Positions 33,510-42,339 of a stretch of DNA of 64,000 nucleotides are shown here, piece after piece. The position numbers and the translations under genes are program-made. Every line of letters begins with the position of its first letter. Position 1 is the first letter of the stretch. Under the pieces are notes generated by a model. It saw nothing but the letters and a program-made list of their open reading frames with translations. It had not been told where the DNA came from and ran no database searches. Origin of the DNA: Streptomyces sp. PH10-H1 (GTDB lineage: Bacteria > Actinomycetota > Actinomycetes > Streptomycetales > Streptomycetaceae); the NCBI RefSeq assembly GCF_030063355.1, contig NZ_JASISZ010000027.1, positions 1-64,000 of the forward strand. The letters are read 5' to 3'.

Positions 33510-35099
33510 TCAGTGGCAGGTGACCGGCCCGAAGGTGTCGAGCACCGAGCCGTTGTCGCGGATCAGCTGCCCGGAGTACGTGTTCGGGGTGAGGGTCAGC
33601 TTCAGGACGCCGTGGATGTCGGTGATCCGCTGCTGGCTGTTCGGCTGCGTGCTCGTGAAGCCGTAGTTGTCGGCGCCGCCGGTACCCACGATCAGTTCAC
33701 GCACCCCCGCGGGATCGGCGCCCGCCGTCGCGTTCTGCGGCGCGAAGCGCTCGTACAGGTGGTCGTGGCCGTTCAGGACCAGGTCGGCGCCGTGCGCGCG
33801 CAGGATCTGCCAGACGGGCTTGCTGACCATGTCGGCCTGCGGCCCCGAGCTGTACAGCGGCTTGTGCCAGTACGCGGCGACGCAGGCGCTGGTGTTCCGC
33901 GTGAGGTCGGCCTCCAGCCACTTGCCCTGCGCGGAGGTCGCGGACATGGACGTCTCGGAGTCGAGGGCGACGAAGTGCCAGCCGCCCCGGTCCCAGCTGT
34001 AGTAGGTCTTGCCGGCGGGGGTGGCACGGCTGCCGAAGTACGCCTTGTATCCGGCCGCGGGAGTGCTGTCGTCGTACTCGTGGTTGCCCGTGGAGGGGTG
34101 GGTCTTCGCCAGGAAGCGGCCCCAGGTCGTGCCGTAGTACTTCGTGAAGTCGCTGAGGCTGCCGGTGTCGTACTGGTTGTCGCCCAGCGTGAGGACCTCG
34201 TCAGGGTTGATGGCCTCCACGCGCTTGGCGGTGTTCTCCGCACCGCAGTTGTCACCGGCCTTGCATCCCGGATCGGAGATGTCACCGGCCGCCACGACCG
34301 TGAAGGACGGGGAACCCGGGCCGGGTGTGCCGGTCACCGGCGCACTCGCGGCGGAGAGGTTTCCGGCGGCGTCCATGGCCTTGACGGTGTAGGTGTAGGA
34401 CGTTCCCTGGGTGCGGTCCGGATCGGTGTACCCGGTCCCGGCGACGGTCGCGACGACCGCGCCGTCGCGCGACACCTGGTAGCCGGTCACGCCGACGTCG
34501 TCGGTGGACGCGTCCCAGGCCAGCGAGACGGAGGTGGCGGTCGTGCCGGTCACCCGCGGGTTCCCGGGCGCGGTCGGCGCGGTGGTGTCCGGGCCGCCGG
34601 CCGGGCCGTACACCTCGAACTCCTTCAAGGAGTAGCCGTAGGAGGTACCGCGCGCCGTGCCGTACACGCGCACATAGCGGCCGGATGTCGCGGCCGGGAG
34701 GGTCACCTCGTCGATCCCGCCGTCACCGGTGGTCGTCCCGTACGCCTTGGTCCAGGCGGAGCCGTCGGGTGACACCTCGATCCGGTACGCCTTCCCGTAG
34801 GCGGCCTCCCAGTCGAGGTGCACCCGGGTGATGGTGTGGCCGGCGCCGAGGTCGACGCGGATCCACTGCGGGTCGAGGCCCTCCTCACTGGCCCAGCGGG
34901 TGGCGGTGTCGCCGTCCACCGCCTTGGCGGCGGTGAGGGACGAACTCTCGTCCGACGAGGAGAGGGCCGGCCTGCCGCGGGACAACAGCACGTCGCCCGC
35001 GGCGTATCCGGACGACGAGGCCGACAGGGCGATGAGCAGGGTGAGGGCCGCCACCAGGCCGTACAGACGGCGATGGTGGACGGGCAGGAGCTTGGACAC
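33510..35099 (-). CDS. secreted metallophosphoesterase with discoidin and fibronectin-III domains
   Basis: A 529-aa protein. It has a signal peptide (about 1-36) and an F5/8 type C carbohydrate-binding domain (about 40-165: AVDGDTATRWASEE ... GYSLKEFEVYG). A fibronectin type III domain follows (about 172-260: PGNPRVTGTTATSVSLAWDASTDDVGVTGYQV). The catalytic calcineurin-like domain (about 268-529) has VVAAGDISD, LGDNQYD, STGNHEYD, and VLNGHDHLYER as metal-ligand blocks. It should hydrolyse phosphate esters outside the cell, docked to polysaccharide. The GTG at 35099 has CCGGAGGCAGTC upstream and is preferred over a TTG at 35126. Confidence 0.93.
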   Translation of the reverse strand: MSKLLPVHHRRLYGLVAALTLLIALSASSSGYAAGDVLLSRGRPALSSSDESSSLTAAKAVDGDTATRWASEEGLDPQWIRVDLGAGHTITRVHLDWEAAYGKAYRIEVSPDGSAWTKAYGTTTGDGGIDEVTLPAATSGRYVRVYGTARGTSYGYSLKEFEVYGPAGGPDTTAPTAPGNPRVTGTTATSVSLAWDASTDDVGVTGYQVSRDGAVVATVAGTGYTDPDRTQGTSYTYTVKAMDAAGNLSAASAPVTGTPGPGSPSFTVVAAGDISDPGCKAGDNCGAENTAKRVEAINPDEVLTLGDNQYDTGSLSDFTKYYGTTWGRFLAKTHPSTGNHEYDDSTPAAGYKAYFGSRATPAGKTYYSWDRGGWHFVALDSETSMSATSAQGKWLEADLTRNTSACVAAYWHKPLYSSGPQADMVSKPVWQILRAHGADLVLNGHDHLYERFAPQNATAGADPAGVRELIVGTGGADNYGFTSTQPNSQQRITDIHGVLKLTLTPNTYSGQLIRDNGSVLDTFGPVTCH

Positions 35100-35304
35100 G
35101 ACTGCCTCCGGGCGTGGGAGATCCAACCGCGGCGCCCGCCGAAACGGGATGCCGCGAGGCCCACGGCCGGGGCAGATCTCTCACTGAGCGCGTCACATCC
35201 TGAGATGCCGCGCCAAGCCGCGTGGAGTGAGCGTGGCAAAGGGTCCGGTGGCCGTCAAGAGAAGTTAGTAAAGTTTCCTAACTTGTAATCGAGGCGGGTC
35301 GGCT

Positions 35305-35362
35305 CGTTCCGGAACGACGGTGCTCGTCCCGGAACGACGGTGCTCGTCCCGGAACGACGGTG
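35305..35362. repeat. 20-bp tandem repeat with embedded palindrome
   Basis: GGAACGACGGTGCTCGTCCC is repeated at 35311-35330 and 35331-35350, and 12 bp more at 35351-35362. The first junction contains the perfect palindrome CGTTCCGGAACG (35305-35316). It lies between the 5' end of the phosphoesterase gene and the terminator of the wall-protein gene, so it may be a regulator-binding array. Confidence 0.85.
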
Positions 35363-35364
35363 AA

Positions 35365-35396
35365 GGGCCCGCGAACTCAACCGAGTTCGCGGGCCC
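35365..35396 (-). terminator. terminator of the LAxTG wall-protein gene
   Basis: GGGCCCGCGAACTC (35365-35378) pairs perfectly with GAGTTCGCGGGCCC (35383-35396) around AACC: a 14-bp stem with a 4-nt loop, 29 bp past the stop at 35425. Confidence 0.88.
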
Positions 35397-35424
35397 CCTC
35401 ACCGTGTCAGTTGTCGGTTGTGCC

Positions 35425-36705
35425 TCAGGCGGCGGAGCCGGCCTTGCGGCGGCGCACGACGAAAATCGCTCCGGCGCCGACGGCCACGGCCGCGCCACCC
35501 GCGAGGGCGAGCTGCGGCACGACGGAGGAGGAACCGGTCTTGGCGAGGGCGCCGTCCGGGGTGGTCACCGGCAGCTCGGACTTGCCGCCCTGCGGCTTCG
35601 GGGCCGGGACGACCGGCTTGACCTTGCTCGGCTTGGCGTCATCGACCTTGCCGGGGTTGGACCCCGCGGCCGTGATCTCGAACGCGTACTCGTTGGCCTC
35701 CGGGCTGCCACCGCAGGAGCCGTCCTTGTTGACGTACATGCCGGCGACGAAGGCCATGCCGCTACCGGCCTTGACCTTGGCGTCGACCTGGACGCGCAGG
35801 CTGACGTCGACGTGGGCGCCCGCCTTCAGCGCCGTGGTGACACCAACGACATGGTCGTTGCCGACGGCCTTCCAGGACTTCGACGCCGCGTCGAACCACT
35901 GCAGTCGCACGAGCTTGTCGTAGTCGACGGTGCCGGTCTTGTCCATCGCGTGGAACATGGCAACCGGGACGATTCCGTCCACGGCCTTGGCCGTACCGTT
36001 GGTCACCCGGATCGAAAAGCTCACCCAGGTGCCGGCGACGATCTTGGACGGAAGGCCCTTGGCGACGGCGGTGAACTTCTGCTCCGGGACGCAGCCCTCC
36101 TCGGCCCTGGCGTCGGCGAGCGCCTTGTCGGCGGCGTTCTTGGCGTCGAGCGCCTTCTTCGTGGCCCTCTGTGCCACGCTGTACTTCTGAACAGCGGCGA
36201 CCCGCACATCGTCCACTGCCGTCCCGGCCGCCTTGGCCTGGGCGTCGGCGGCGGTCTTCGCGGCGGCAGCAGTCTTCGCCGCCGCCTCGGCGTCGGTGAC
36301 GGCCTGCTCGGCGGCCGTCTTCTCCGCCTCGGTGGCGGTACCGGGGAGCGCGGCGAGCGCGGCCTTGGCATCGACGAGGGCCTGGTCCGCGGTGGCCTTG
36401 GCGGTCGCGGCGGCGACTGCTGCCTTCCGGGCCTCCTCGTACTTCACGAGGGTGGGGCCGGGGTTGTCGAGAATCTCTTCCATGTGCTTGTAGGCGGCCT
36501 TCTCGGCTATGACGGCGTCGTCGTACGCCTTCTTCGCCTCGGCAGCGGCCTTTTCGAGCTGCTCGATGGTGGGCTTCTCCTGCGACTGCGCCTGCGTCTT
36601 TGCCGCCGACGTGGAGTCGGCGAACGCGGGAGTGACCGAAAGCAGCGCGGCAGGCGTGATCACGGCAGCCACGACGGCCGTCGCGAGAATACGGCGGATC
36701 TTCAA
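35425..36705 (-). CDS. sortase-anchored surface protein (LAxTG) with Ala-rich helical stalk
   Basis: A 426-aa secreted protein. The signal peptide (about 1-29) ends at A-F-A-D. An Ala/Lys/Glu-rich coiled-coil stalk spans about 35-190. A beta-rich domain follows (about 195-345) with a lone C-V-P and a G-S-C-G-G pair of cysteines, then a Pro/Lys linker. The C-terminus carries LAKTG (an LAxTG signal as used by Streptomyces class E sortases), a hydrophobic helix and RRRK. It should be covalently fixed to peptidoglycan. The start is a TTG at 36705 behind AAAGGGTCTCTT. It is monocistronic with a strong terminator. No sortase gene is nearby. Confidence 0.9.
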   Translation of the reverse strand: MKIRRILATAVVAAVITPAALLSVTPAFADSTSAAKTQAQSQEKPTIEQLEKAAAEAKKAYDDAVIAEKAAYKHMEEILDNPGPTLVKYEEARKAAVAAATAKATADQALVDAKAALAALPGTATEAEKTAAEQAVTDAEAAAKTAAAAKTAADAQAKAAGTAVDDVRVAAVQKYSVAQRATKKALDAKNAADKALADARAEEGCVPEQKFTAVAKGLPSKIVAGTWVSFSIRVTNGTAKAVDGIVPVAMFHAMDKTGTVDYDKLVRLQWFDAASKSWKAVGNDHVVGVTTALKAGAHVDVSLRVQVDAKVKAGSGMAFVAGMYVNKDGSCGGSPEANEYAFEITAAGSNPGKVDDAKPSKVKPVVPAPKPQGGKSELPVTTPDGALAKTGSSSVVPQLALAGGAAVAVGAGAIFVVRRRKAGSAA

Positions 36706-36984
36706 AAGAGACCCTTTCTGGGTCCGGAAGAATAGAGGCAGCCACTGCGGAAATTCCTCACGCAGCGTGACTGAGCAGATCTTACGGCCCAGGTAAAAGA
36801 GGAGTAAATGGGATTCCGATCCGTCGCCGGCCGCGGCTCCCGTCCGCACGACGGACATAATTGATCAATCCGAGGCAGTTGCCCCCGATTCCTGTGTTTT
36901 CCTGTGACTCATGTCATGGGGTGTTGCGTGCGATGTGAGCGCGCCGCGCGCCCCGTTCACCGCGCGCGGCAGCGCTTTCGGTGG
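36706..36984. other. upstream region of the wall-protein gene
   Basis: This AT-richer gap between two minus-strand genes should contain the promoter of the wall-protein gene. No gene is recognised in it. Confidence 0.4.
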
Positions 36985-37590
36985 CTAGTCCGAGATGGCG
37001 TACGGGCGGTCACGGCGGGCGTCGTGGAGGACCGAGCCCCACCACAGGAGCTGGTCGAGCAGTACCTTCGCGGCGCCGTTGGGGCCATCGGGGGCCATGA
37101 GGGTCCCGTCGGGGCCGAAGAGCTCGTAGTACCGCGGGAAGGAGACGTAGTCGCGCACCGTATGGGCGCCCAACTCGCAGAACACCTGCCGCAGTTGCTC
37201 GATGGCCAGGAGGCCGCCGCTCGCGCCGCTGTAGCCGACGAAACCGATCGGCTTGGCCGCCCACTCGCTGTAGTGCCAGTCGATGGCGGCCTTCAGCGAG
37301 GCCGGGAAGCTGCGGTTGTAGTCCGGCGTCAGCACGACGATCGCGTCCGCCGCCCCGATCCGCCGGGTGAGGTCGGCCATCTCGGCGGGACGGTCCATGT
37401 CGGGCTTGAGCGCCGGCGACACCGGCGGCAGCTCGAGCGGCAGCGGCGTATCCGCCAGATCGATCAGATCCACCTTGAACCGGCCGTGGTGCGCGGCCTG
37501 TTCGACGAACCAATTCGCGACCACCGGGCCGAACCGGCCCTCCCTGCCGCTACCGATGATCACTGCGAGGTTGAGAGTCTCTGCGGGCAT
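36985..37590 (-). CDS. NAD(P)H-dependent FMN reductase (NADPH-quinone reductase-like)
   Basis: A 201-aa flavodoxin-fold enzyme. It has LAVIIGSGREGRFGPVVANW (phosphate loop), a PDYNRSFPASLKAAIDW flavin-contact block and VGYSGASGGLLAIEQLR. It reduces FMN or quinones with NAD(P)H in the cytoplasm. The ATG at 37590 has AAGGAGCACGTC upstream. A truncated XRE regulator starts 149 bp away on the other strand. Such divergent regulator-reductase pairs are common, so the reductase has probably lost its regulator. Confidence 0.92.
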   Translation of the reverse strand: MPAETLNLAVIIGSGREGRFGPVVANWFVEQAAHHGRFKVDLIDLADTPLPLELPPVSPALKPDMDRPAEMADLTRRIGAADAIVVLTPDYNRSFPASLKAAIDWHYSEWAAKPIGFVGYSGASGGLLAIEQLRQVFCELGAHTVRDYVSFPRYYELFGPDGTLMAPDGPNGAAKVLLDQLLWWGSVLHDARRDRPYAISD

Positions 37591-37738
37591 GACGTGCTCC
37601 TTGTCCCAAGTCACTAGTCGGCGACCGTGCCGGCCGCTGCTCTCAACCTGACGGGTCGGACGAAGTGCAGGAAGGCCGGGCGGAGACTGGTAGCGACAGG
37701 GCCACGATCCCGCCGGCCGGGGCTGCTACGTTCGCAAC

Positions 37739-37936
37739 GTGAGCGACAACGAGCTCGGCCTGTTCCTGCGTATCCGCCGTGAAGCCGTCACGCCTGCCGA
37801 GGTGGGGCTGCCCACCGGACCCCGCCGCCGTACACCCGGTCTGCGCCGGTCCGAACTGGCCACGCTCGCCGAAGTCAGCGTCGAGTACGTGAAGCGGCTC
37901 GAGCAGGGGCGCGACCGGCGGCCGTCCGGTCCCCAG
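37739..37936 (+). pseudogene. N-terminal remnant of an XRE/MmyB-like regulator
   Basis: The GTG at 37739 begins [24 protein letters not shown], then [36 protein letters not shown]. This is the HTH half of the large actinobacterial MmyB-type regulators. After about residue 65 the homology stops and the frame runs into the antisense of a macro-domain gene. The C-terminal ligand-binding domain is missing, so it is a fragment. Confidence 0.75.
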
Positions 37937-37937
37937 G

Positions 37938-38116
37938 CCCTTCCCGTAGTGCGACGCCCGCAACGCACGGCAGTCCGCCAGGATCTCGGGACCGCCCTTG
38001 CGATGGATCGCCCCGTCGACTCCCCCACCGCCCAGCAGTGAGGAGTTGGCGGCATTGACGATCGCATCGACGCGCTGCTCGGTGATGTCGCCCCGGACGA
38101 AGGTGATGGTGACCAT
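37938..38116 (-). pseudogene. N-terminal remnant of a macro-domain (ADP-ribose-binding) protein
   Basis: From the ATG at 38116 (GGGAGGATGGCGC upstream) the minus frame encodes [36 protein letters not shown] and [15 protein letters not shown]. This carries the full macro-domain ligand signature ([17 protein letters not shown]). At about residue 60 it runs into the antisense of the XRE fragment. Two-thirds of the domain is lost. Intact proteins hydrolyse or bind ADP-ribose derivatives. Confidence 0.8.
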
Positions 38117-38280
38117 GCGCCATCCTCCCAGCGGCGACCCAGCTCGCGCCATCGGAGACCTTCACCATGAGCAGTGGCAAGGGCGTGGCTCCGTCTCATT
38201 TCCGTGAGCGGAGACTGACGTCAGCGGCACAGAAGGCCCACTCCCCGGCGGACGACCGATCGTCGACAGACTTCCCGTCT

Positions 38281-38322
38281 GCACTCTGACCGGCACTCTG
38301 ACCGGCACTCTGACCGGCACTC
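38281..38322. repeat. 12-bp tandem repeat
   Basis: GCACTCTGACCG is repeated three times (38281-38316) followed by a half copy. It lies in non-coding sequence just before the glutaredoxin relic. Confidence 0.85.
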
Positions 38323-38362
38323 ATCGAATCGGGGAGGGTTCACGGCCGGGGATCGTGACGGC

Positions 38363-38530
38363 GTGGTCGTCTATTGGCGGCCCGGCTGCGCGTTCTGCAT
38401 GAAGCTGCGTCTGCGGCTGCGCTTCACGCGCCTGCGATACACCAAGGTGAACATCTGTCGGGACCGTGGGGCGGCGGCGTTCGTCCGCTCGGTCGCGGAC
38501 GGGAACGAGACCGCTCGACATACCCAAGAG
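38363..38530 (+). pseudogene. glutaredoxin/mycoredoxin remnant
   Basis: The GTG at 38363 begins VVYWRPGCAFCMKLRLRLRF, holding the CxxC redox motif (C-A-F-C), then YTKVNICRD and AFVRSVADGNET. In intact mycoredoxin-like proteins a cis-Pro TVP loop follows. Here the reading frame diverges right after NET, so the second half is lost. It could not fold as a full thioredoxin domain. Confidence 0.65.
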
Positions 38531-38881
38531 ATATCGGGCATACATTCGAGCGTTGGGCCGGCGCTCCCCACCCTGCCGAATTTCCGGTAATTCGCCAGGG
38601 TGAGCCAGGGCCGCGTCTCTTGTGGTGCATGTGCTTTGGCATGATCCTGTCTGGTGACAACGCGGGGTTCGCGGACGGTATCCCATGGCGATCACGCGAG
38701 TCGCAGACCGCCGGGGCCCAAGTCTCCTGGCCCCGGCCCGGACTGTGAGCGGCCTACAGGTCCGCATGCCCCGGTGACGAGCCGCTCAGGCGGTCTCATG
38801 CGTTGTGAGTACCGCACCGCTGTGGTTCCAAGGGCCCCACCGGTGCCCGCTACTACGGGGCGGACGAGGGGGGAGATCTTC

Positions 38882-40552
38882 ATGTCTTCGTTCATGCAAG
38901 CCCGTGGTTCGCGTCTCAGACGGCGTCAGCGATTCACGGCACTGGCCGCCGCCGCCACGTTATGCCTTACGGGGCTGATATCCGTGGCCGGCCCGGCAGC
39001 CCAGGCGACATCGGGCGCCACGACCGCCTACGTCGCGAACGCCAGTGACAACACGGTGTCGGTAGTCGATACCGTCACTAATAACGTCACGGCCACCATC
39101 CCCGTCGGCTTCGGCCCACAGGGGGCGGCGGCCACCTCGGACGGCACCCGCGTCTACGTTCCCAACATCAGCTCCAATACCGTGTCGGTGATCAACACCG
39201 GCACCAACACCGTCACCGCCACCACCACCGTCGGCGCCAGCCCGACCGCCGTGGCGGTCGCTCCGAACGGCGCCCGCGTCTACGTCGCCAATCTGAGCTC
39301 CAACACCGTCTCCGTGATCGACACGGCCACCAACACCGTCACCGCCGCGGTCGCCGTCGGCACCGGCCCTGACGCGGTGGCGGTCACTCCGGACGGCACC
39401 CGCGCCTATGTCACCAACAGCGGGGCCGGCGGCAGCGTGTCGGTCATCGACACCGCGACGAGCACCGTCACCGCCACCATCAGCGCCGGCGCCTTCCCGA
39501 TCGCGGTCGCGGTCACCCCGGACGGCACTCGCGCCTACGTCGCCAGTCTCGGCGACAGCAGCCTGTCGGTGATCGACACTGCGACCAACACCGTTGTCAC
39601 CACCGTCGCGACCGCCGCCTCCCCGTACGCGCTGGCGATCGCTCCGAACGGCGCCCGCGCCTATGTCGCCAACGCCAACGCGAACACCGTGTCGGTGCTC
39701 GACACCGCCACCAACACCGTCACTGCCGACATCCCCGTCGGCTCCGGCCCGCAGGGCGTCGCGGTCACCCCTGACGGTGCCCACGTCTACATCTCCAACC
39801 TCGGCTCCAACACCGTGTCGGTGATCGATACCGCCACCGCGACCGTCTCCGCCACCACCGCCGTCGGGCACAACCCGGCCGGGGTGGCGATCGGCACGAC
39901 CGCCGCACCCGCACCGACGGTGACCTCAGTCAGCCCCAACACGGGCCCGCCCGCGGGCGGCACGGCGGTCACCATCACCGGCACCAACCTCTCCGGCGCC
40001 ACCGCCATCACCTTCGGGGCCGGACACAGCGCCACCGCGGTCAGTTGCACGGACACCTCGTGCAGCGCCGTCGCCCCGGCCGGCGCGGTCGGCACCGTGG
40101 ACGTACGGGTCACCACCGCGGCCGGCACCAGCGCCGTCAGCGCCGCCGATCACTACACGTACGCCGCCGCCGATGTGGGCGTGGCCCTGGCCGCCAGCGC
40201 CGTGCCGGGACTGCTCGGCGGACACATCAACTACACGCTGACCATCACCAACCACGGACCCTCCGCGCTGGCCTCCGCCACCGTGACCGTCCCCCTGACC
40301 GCTCCGATGACCGCAACCTCCAGTGACTGCACCGTCAGCGCGGGTCATCTCACCTGCACCGCGGGAGTCCTGGCCAGCGGTGCAAGCACCACCCGCCACT
40401 TCACCGTCCCGGTCGGCCTGCTCACCCTCAACCTGCCCTACACCGTCACCGCGACCCGTACGGCCAGCGCGCCCGTCGACCTCAACCCCGCCAACAACAG
40501 CGCCAGCCGCACCTGCACCGTGGTCACCTCACTGATCATCCTCTGCTCCTGA
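38882..40552 (+). CDS. secreted YVTN beta-propeller protein with IPT/TIG and DUF11 domains
   Basis: A 556-aa protein. It has a signal peptide (about 1-45), then seven 40-43-residue YVTN repeats (about 48-340; each with Y-V-A-N, NTVSVIDT and AVAVTPDG), predicting a seven-bladed propeller. An IPT/TIG immunoglobulin-like domain follows (about 343-430: PTVTSVSPNTGPPAGGTAVTITGTNL), then a DUF11 domain (about 435-545: GHINYTLTITNHGPSALAS), ending TSLIILCS. It is probably a surface or extracellular binding protein; no catalytic site is visible. The ATG at 38882 follows GGGGGGAGATCTTC. The 5' gap 38540-38880 shows no gene. Confidence 0.92.
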   Translation: MSSFMQARGSRLRRRQRFTALAAAATLCLTGLISVAGPAAQATSGATTAYVANASDNTVSVVDTVTNNVTATIPVGFGPQGAAATSDGTRVYVPNISSNTVSVINTGTNTVTATTTVGASPTAVAVAPNGARVYVANLSSNTVSVIDTATNTVTAAVAVGTGPDAVAVTPDGTRAYVTNSGAGGSVSVIDTATSTVTATISAGAFPIAVAVTPDGTRAYVASLGDSSLSVIDTATNTVVTTVATAASPYALAIAPNGARAYVANANANTVSVLDTATNTVTADIPVGSGPQGVAVTPDGAHVYISNLGSNTVSVIDTATATVSATTAVGHNPAGVAIGTTAAPAPTVTSVSPNTGPPAGGTAVTITGTNLSGATAITFGAGHSATAVSCTDTSCSAVAPAGAVGTVDVRVTTAAGTSAVSAADHYTYAAADVGVALAASAVPGLLGGHINYTLTITNHGPSALASATVTVPLTAPMTATSSDCTVSAGHLTCTAGVLASGASTTRHFTVPVGLLTLNLPYTVTATRTASAPVDLNPANNSASRTCTVVTSLIILCS

Positions 40553-40604
40553 CACCTGGCACCTGGCACCTGGCACCTGGCACCGAAGGGTGCCGAAGGG
40601 TGCC
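40553..40604. repeat. CACCTGG heptamer array and GAAGGGTGCC repeat
   Basis: CACCTGG is repeated four times (40553-40580) plus CACC directly at the stop of the propeller gene, then GAAGGGTGCC twice (40585-40604). These are simple repeats in the 3' untranslated region. Confidence 0.85.
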
Positions 40605-40607
40605 TCT

Positions 40608-40639
40608 GGCCGGCCGGCTGATCGTTCAGCCGGCCGGCC
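40608..40639. terminator. bidirectional hairpin terminator
   Basis: GGCCGGCCGGCTG (40608-40620) pairs perfectly with CAGCCGGCCGGCC (40627-40639), a 13-bp stem with a 6-nt loop. It lies between the convergent propeller and CGNR-regulator genes. Confidence 0.8.
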
Positions 40640-40650
40640 GTTCCGTTGGC

Positions 40651-41313
40651 CTAGCGCGCTCCGTTGGGCGCCGAGGGATCGGCGTGGTGCCGCTGGTAGT
40701 GGCGTGCCACTCGGGCCCGGTTGCCGCAGGTGGCCGAGCACCATTCCCGGCGTGGGTGGGCGCGGAGGAAGTACAGCACGCAGCCAGGGGCATGACAGGC
40801 GCGCAGTTCGACGCGATCCGGCCCGGTGAACAGGTGGACCGCCTGTTCCGCGATCCGCGACAGCGCCGTCGCCGCCGCGTGGGCGTCCGAGGGCCCGGCG
40901 GCGAGGGAGGGCGCTCCTCCTTCGGGCCACACCATCTGTGACCACTCGGGCGCATAGGCGCAGGCCCGGTTGACGGTGCCCACCGCTGTCCCGAGATCGG
41001 GTGCCGCGGAGGCGGCCGCGGGGCGGGGGTCCTCGGTCGTGACGGCCGCCAGCCGGCGCAGTGCATCACGCAGCTGCCGGTACTGGTCCACGAGAGGCAG
41101 CAGCGCCGACGAGCCGGAAACGTCGATCACCGCGTCCAGGGCCAGGGCCGGGGTGAAGCGCGGACCCACGGCTCGGAGCCATCGTGCGAGGTCATCGGCA
41201 TTGTTCAGTCCGTCGTGTACGCCGTCACGGTCGGCCCAGATCGTGTTCATCAGCTCCACAGGCAGCGGTTCGCCGAGCAGTGGCGCGCCGGGCTGCCGGT
41301 CCATGGTGTCCAT
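40651..41313 (-). CDS. CGNR zinc-finger transcriptional regulator
   Basis: A 220-aa protein. The N-terminal ABATE-like ligand domain (about 10-150) has PLPVELMNTIWADRDGVHDGL. The C-terminal CGNR finger (about 165-212) has R-A-C-H-A-P-G-C, L-Y-F, WCSATCGNRARVARHYQRH. The four cysteines bind zinc and the CGNR helix is thought to contact DNA. It is divergent from the PNPOx-like gene at 41438, with three CTAATGG elements between them as likely binding sites. The ATG at 41313 is chosen; 41304 is an alternative. Confidence 0.92.
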   Translation of the reverse strand: MDTMDRQPGAPLLGEPLPVELMNTIWADRDGVHDGLNNADDLARWLRAVGPRFTPALALDAVIDVSGSSALLPLVDQYRQLRDALRRLAAVTTEDPRPAAASAAPDLGTAVGTVNRACAYAPEWSQMVWPEGGAPSLAAGPSDAHAAATALSRIAEQAVHLFTGPDRVELRACHAPGCVLYFLRAHPRREWCSATCGNRARVARHYQRHHADPSAPNGAR

Positions 41314-41335
41314 TGTGCCGACTTTAATCCCCTTC

Positions 41336-41424
41336 CTAATGGATGTCCATGCCATCAACCATTTGACACGTCGTACCGCCCGTGCCAATATTACTAATGG
41401 AACGAGAACTTAACTGCCATTAGT
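41336..41424. promoter_or_regulatory. CTAATGG operator cluster in the CGNR/PNPOx divergent region
   Basis: ACTAATGG (41393-41400) and CCATTAGT (41417-41424) form a perfect 8-bp dyad with a 16-nt spacer. A further CTAATGG stands at 41336-41342. They lie between the CGNR gene start (41313) and the divergent gene start (41438), where the regulator most likely acts on both promoters. Confidence 0.65.
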
Positions 41425-41437
41425 TCAGGAGACTGCC

Positions 41438-42322
41438 ATGACCGCCTCGGCCGGTTTCCACGAAGGCGAGCTCTCGGTGCAGCAACGCGCCGGAGTGCGG
41501 AACCTGGCCGGCCGGCTGTCCGGCATGCTCGAACCGCCCGATCTCACCGGCGGCGCGAGGTGGTTCCTCGGGGACCGCGACCTGGCCGTCCTGACCGCCC
41601 GCGACCGGGACGGCAGGCTCTGGACGTCACCACTGCCCGGAACCCCCGGCTTTCTCGACGCCCACGACGTCGATGACGCGACGCTTCATGTCCACGCGAT
41701 GCCCGCCCCCGGCGATCCTCTGGCCCTCTTGCCCCCGGGGCAGCCGGTGGGCATGCTGGCGATCGATTTCGCGACCCGTCGCCGCATGCGCGTCAACGGC
41801 ACTCTCGCCACCGTCGACGACAGCGGATTCCAGGTGGCGGTCGACCAGGCCTACGGCAACTGTCCGCAGTACATCCATCGCCGCCGTCTCCGCCACTCCG
41901 CGGCGCCTGTGAGCACTGACGCCCCCGCGACCCGGTGGCACGACTCCCTCGATGCGGATCTCATCCGGCTGATCGAAGGAACCGACACGTTCTTCCTCGG
42001 CACGGTCCATCCGACGCGCGGCGCGGACGCATCCCACCGCGGCGGCCCGCCCGGGTTCGTCCGCGTCCAGGGAACGGACCTGTGGTGGCCGGACTACCCC
42101 GGCAACAACATGTTCAACAGCCTGGGCAACCTCGCCGTCGACGACACCGCCGCCTTGCTGTTCCTGGACTTCGCCACCGGCGCCACGCTTCAGCTGTCCG
42201 GCACCGCCGCCCTCGAGTGGACCGCACCCGGAGCCCCCGGCGACGACGACGGCACCGGACGGCGGGTCCGCTTCACGCCACGCCACATCCTTACCGGAAC
42301 GGCCCCCCTGCGGGCCAACTGA
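41438..42322 (+). CDS. PNPOx-like flavin-binding protein
   Basis: A 294-aa protein with two split-barrel halves. Typical patches are [53 protein letters not shown], and in the second half [43 protein letters not shown] and [13 protein letters not shown]. This matches the large pyridoxamine-oxidase-like group often encoded with oxidoreductase or flavodoxin partners. The substrate is unknown. It heads an operon with the NTF2-like gene and is probably under the divergent CGNR regulator. Confidence 0.9.
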   Translation: MTASAGFHEGELSVQQRAGVRNLAGRLSGMLEPPDLTGGARWFLGDRDLAVLTARDRDGRLWTSPLPGTPGFLDAHDVDDATLHVHAMPAPGDPLALLPPGQPVGMLAIDFATRRRMRVNGTLATVDDSGFQVAVDQAYGNCPQYIHRRRLRHSAAPVSTDAPATRWHDSLDADLIRLIEGTDTFFLGTVHPTRGADASHRGGPPGFVRVQGTDLWWPDYPGNNMFNSLGNLAVDDTAALLFLDFATGATLQLSGTAALEWTAPGAPGDDDGTGRRVRFTPRHILTGTAPLRAN

Positions 42323-42339
42323 CCATGTATGGAGACCCC

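Noticed and set aside
39020..39900. Regular 120-130-bp DNA repeats suggesting a CRISPR or satellite
   Set aside because: They are the coding repeats of the YVTN propeller; spacing equals one blade.
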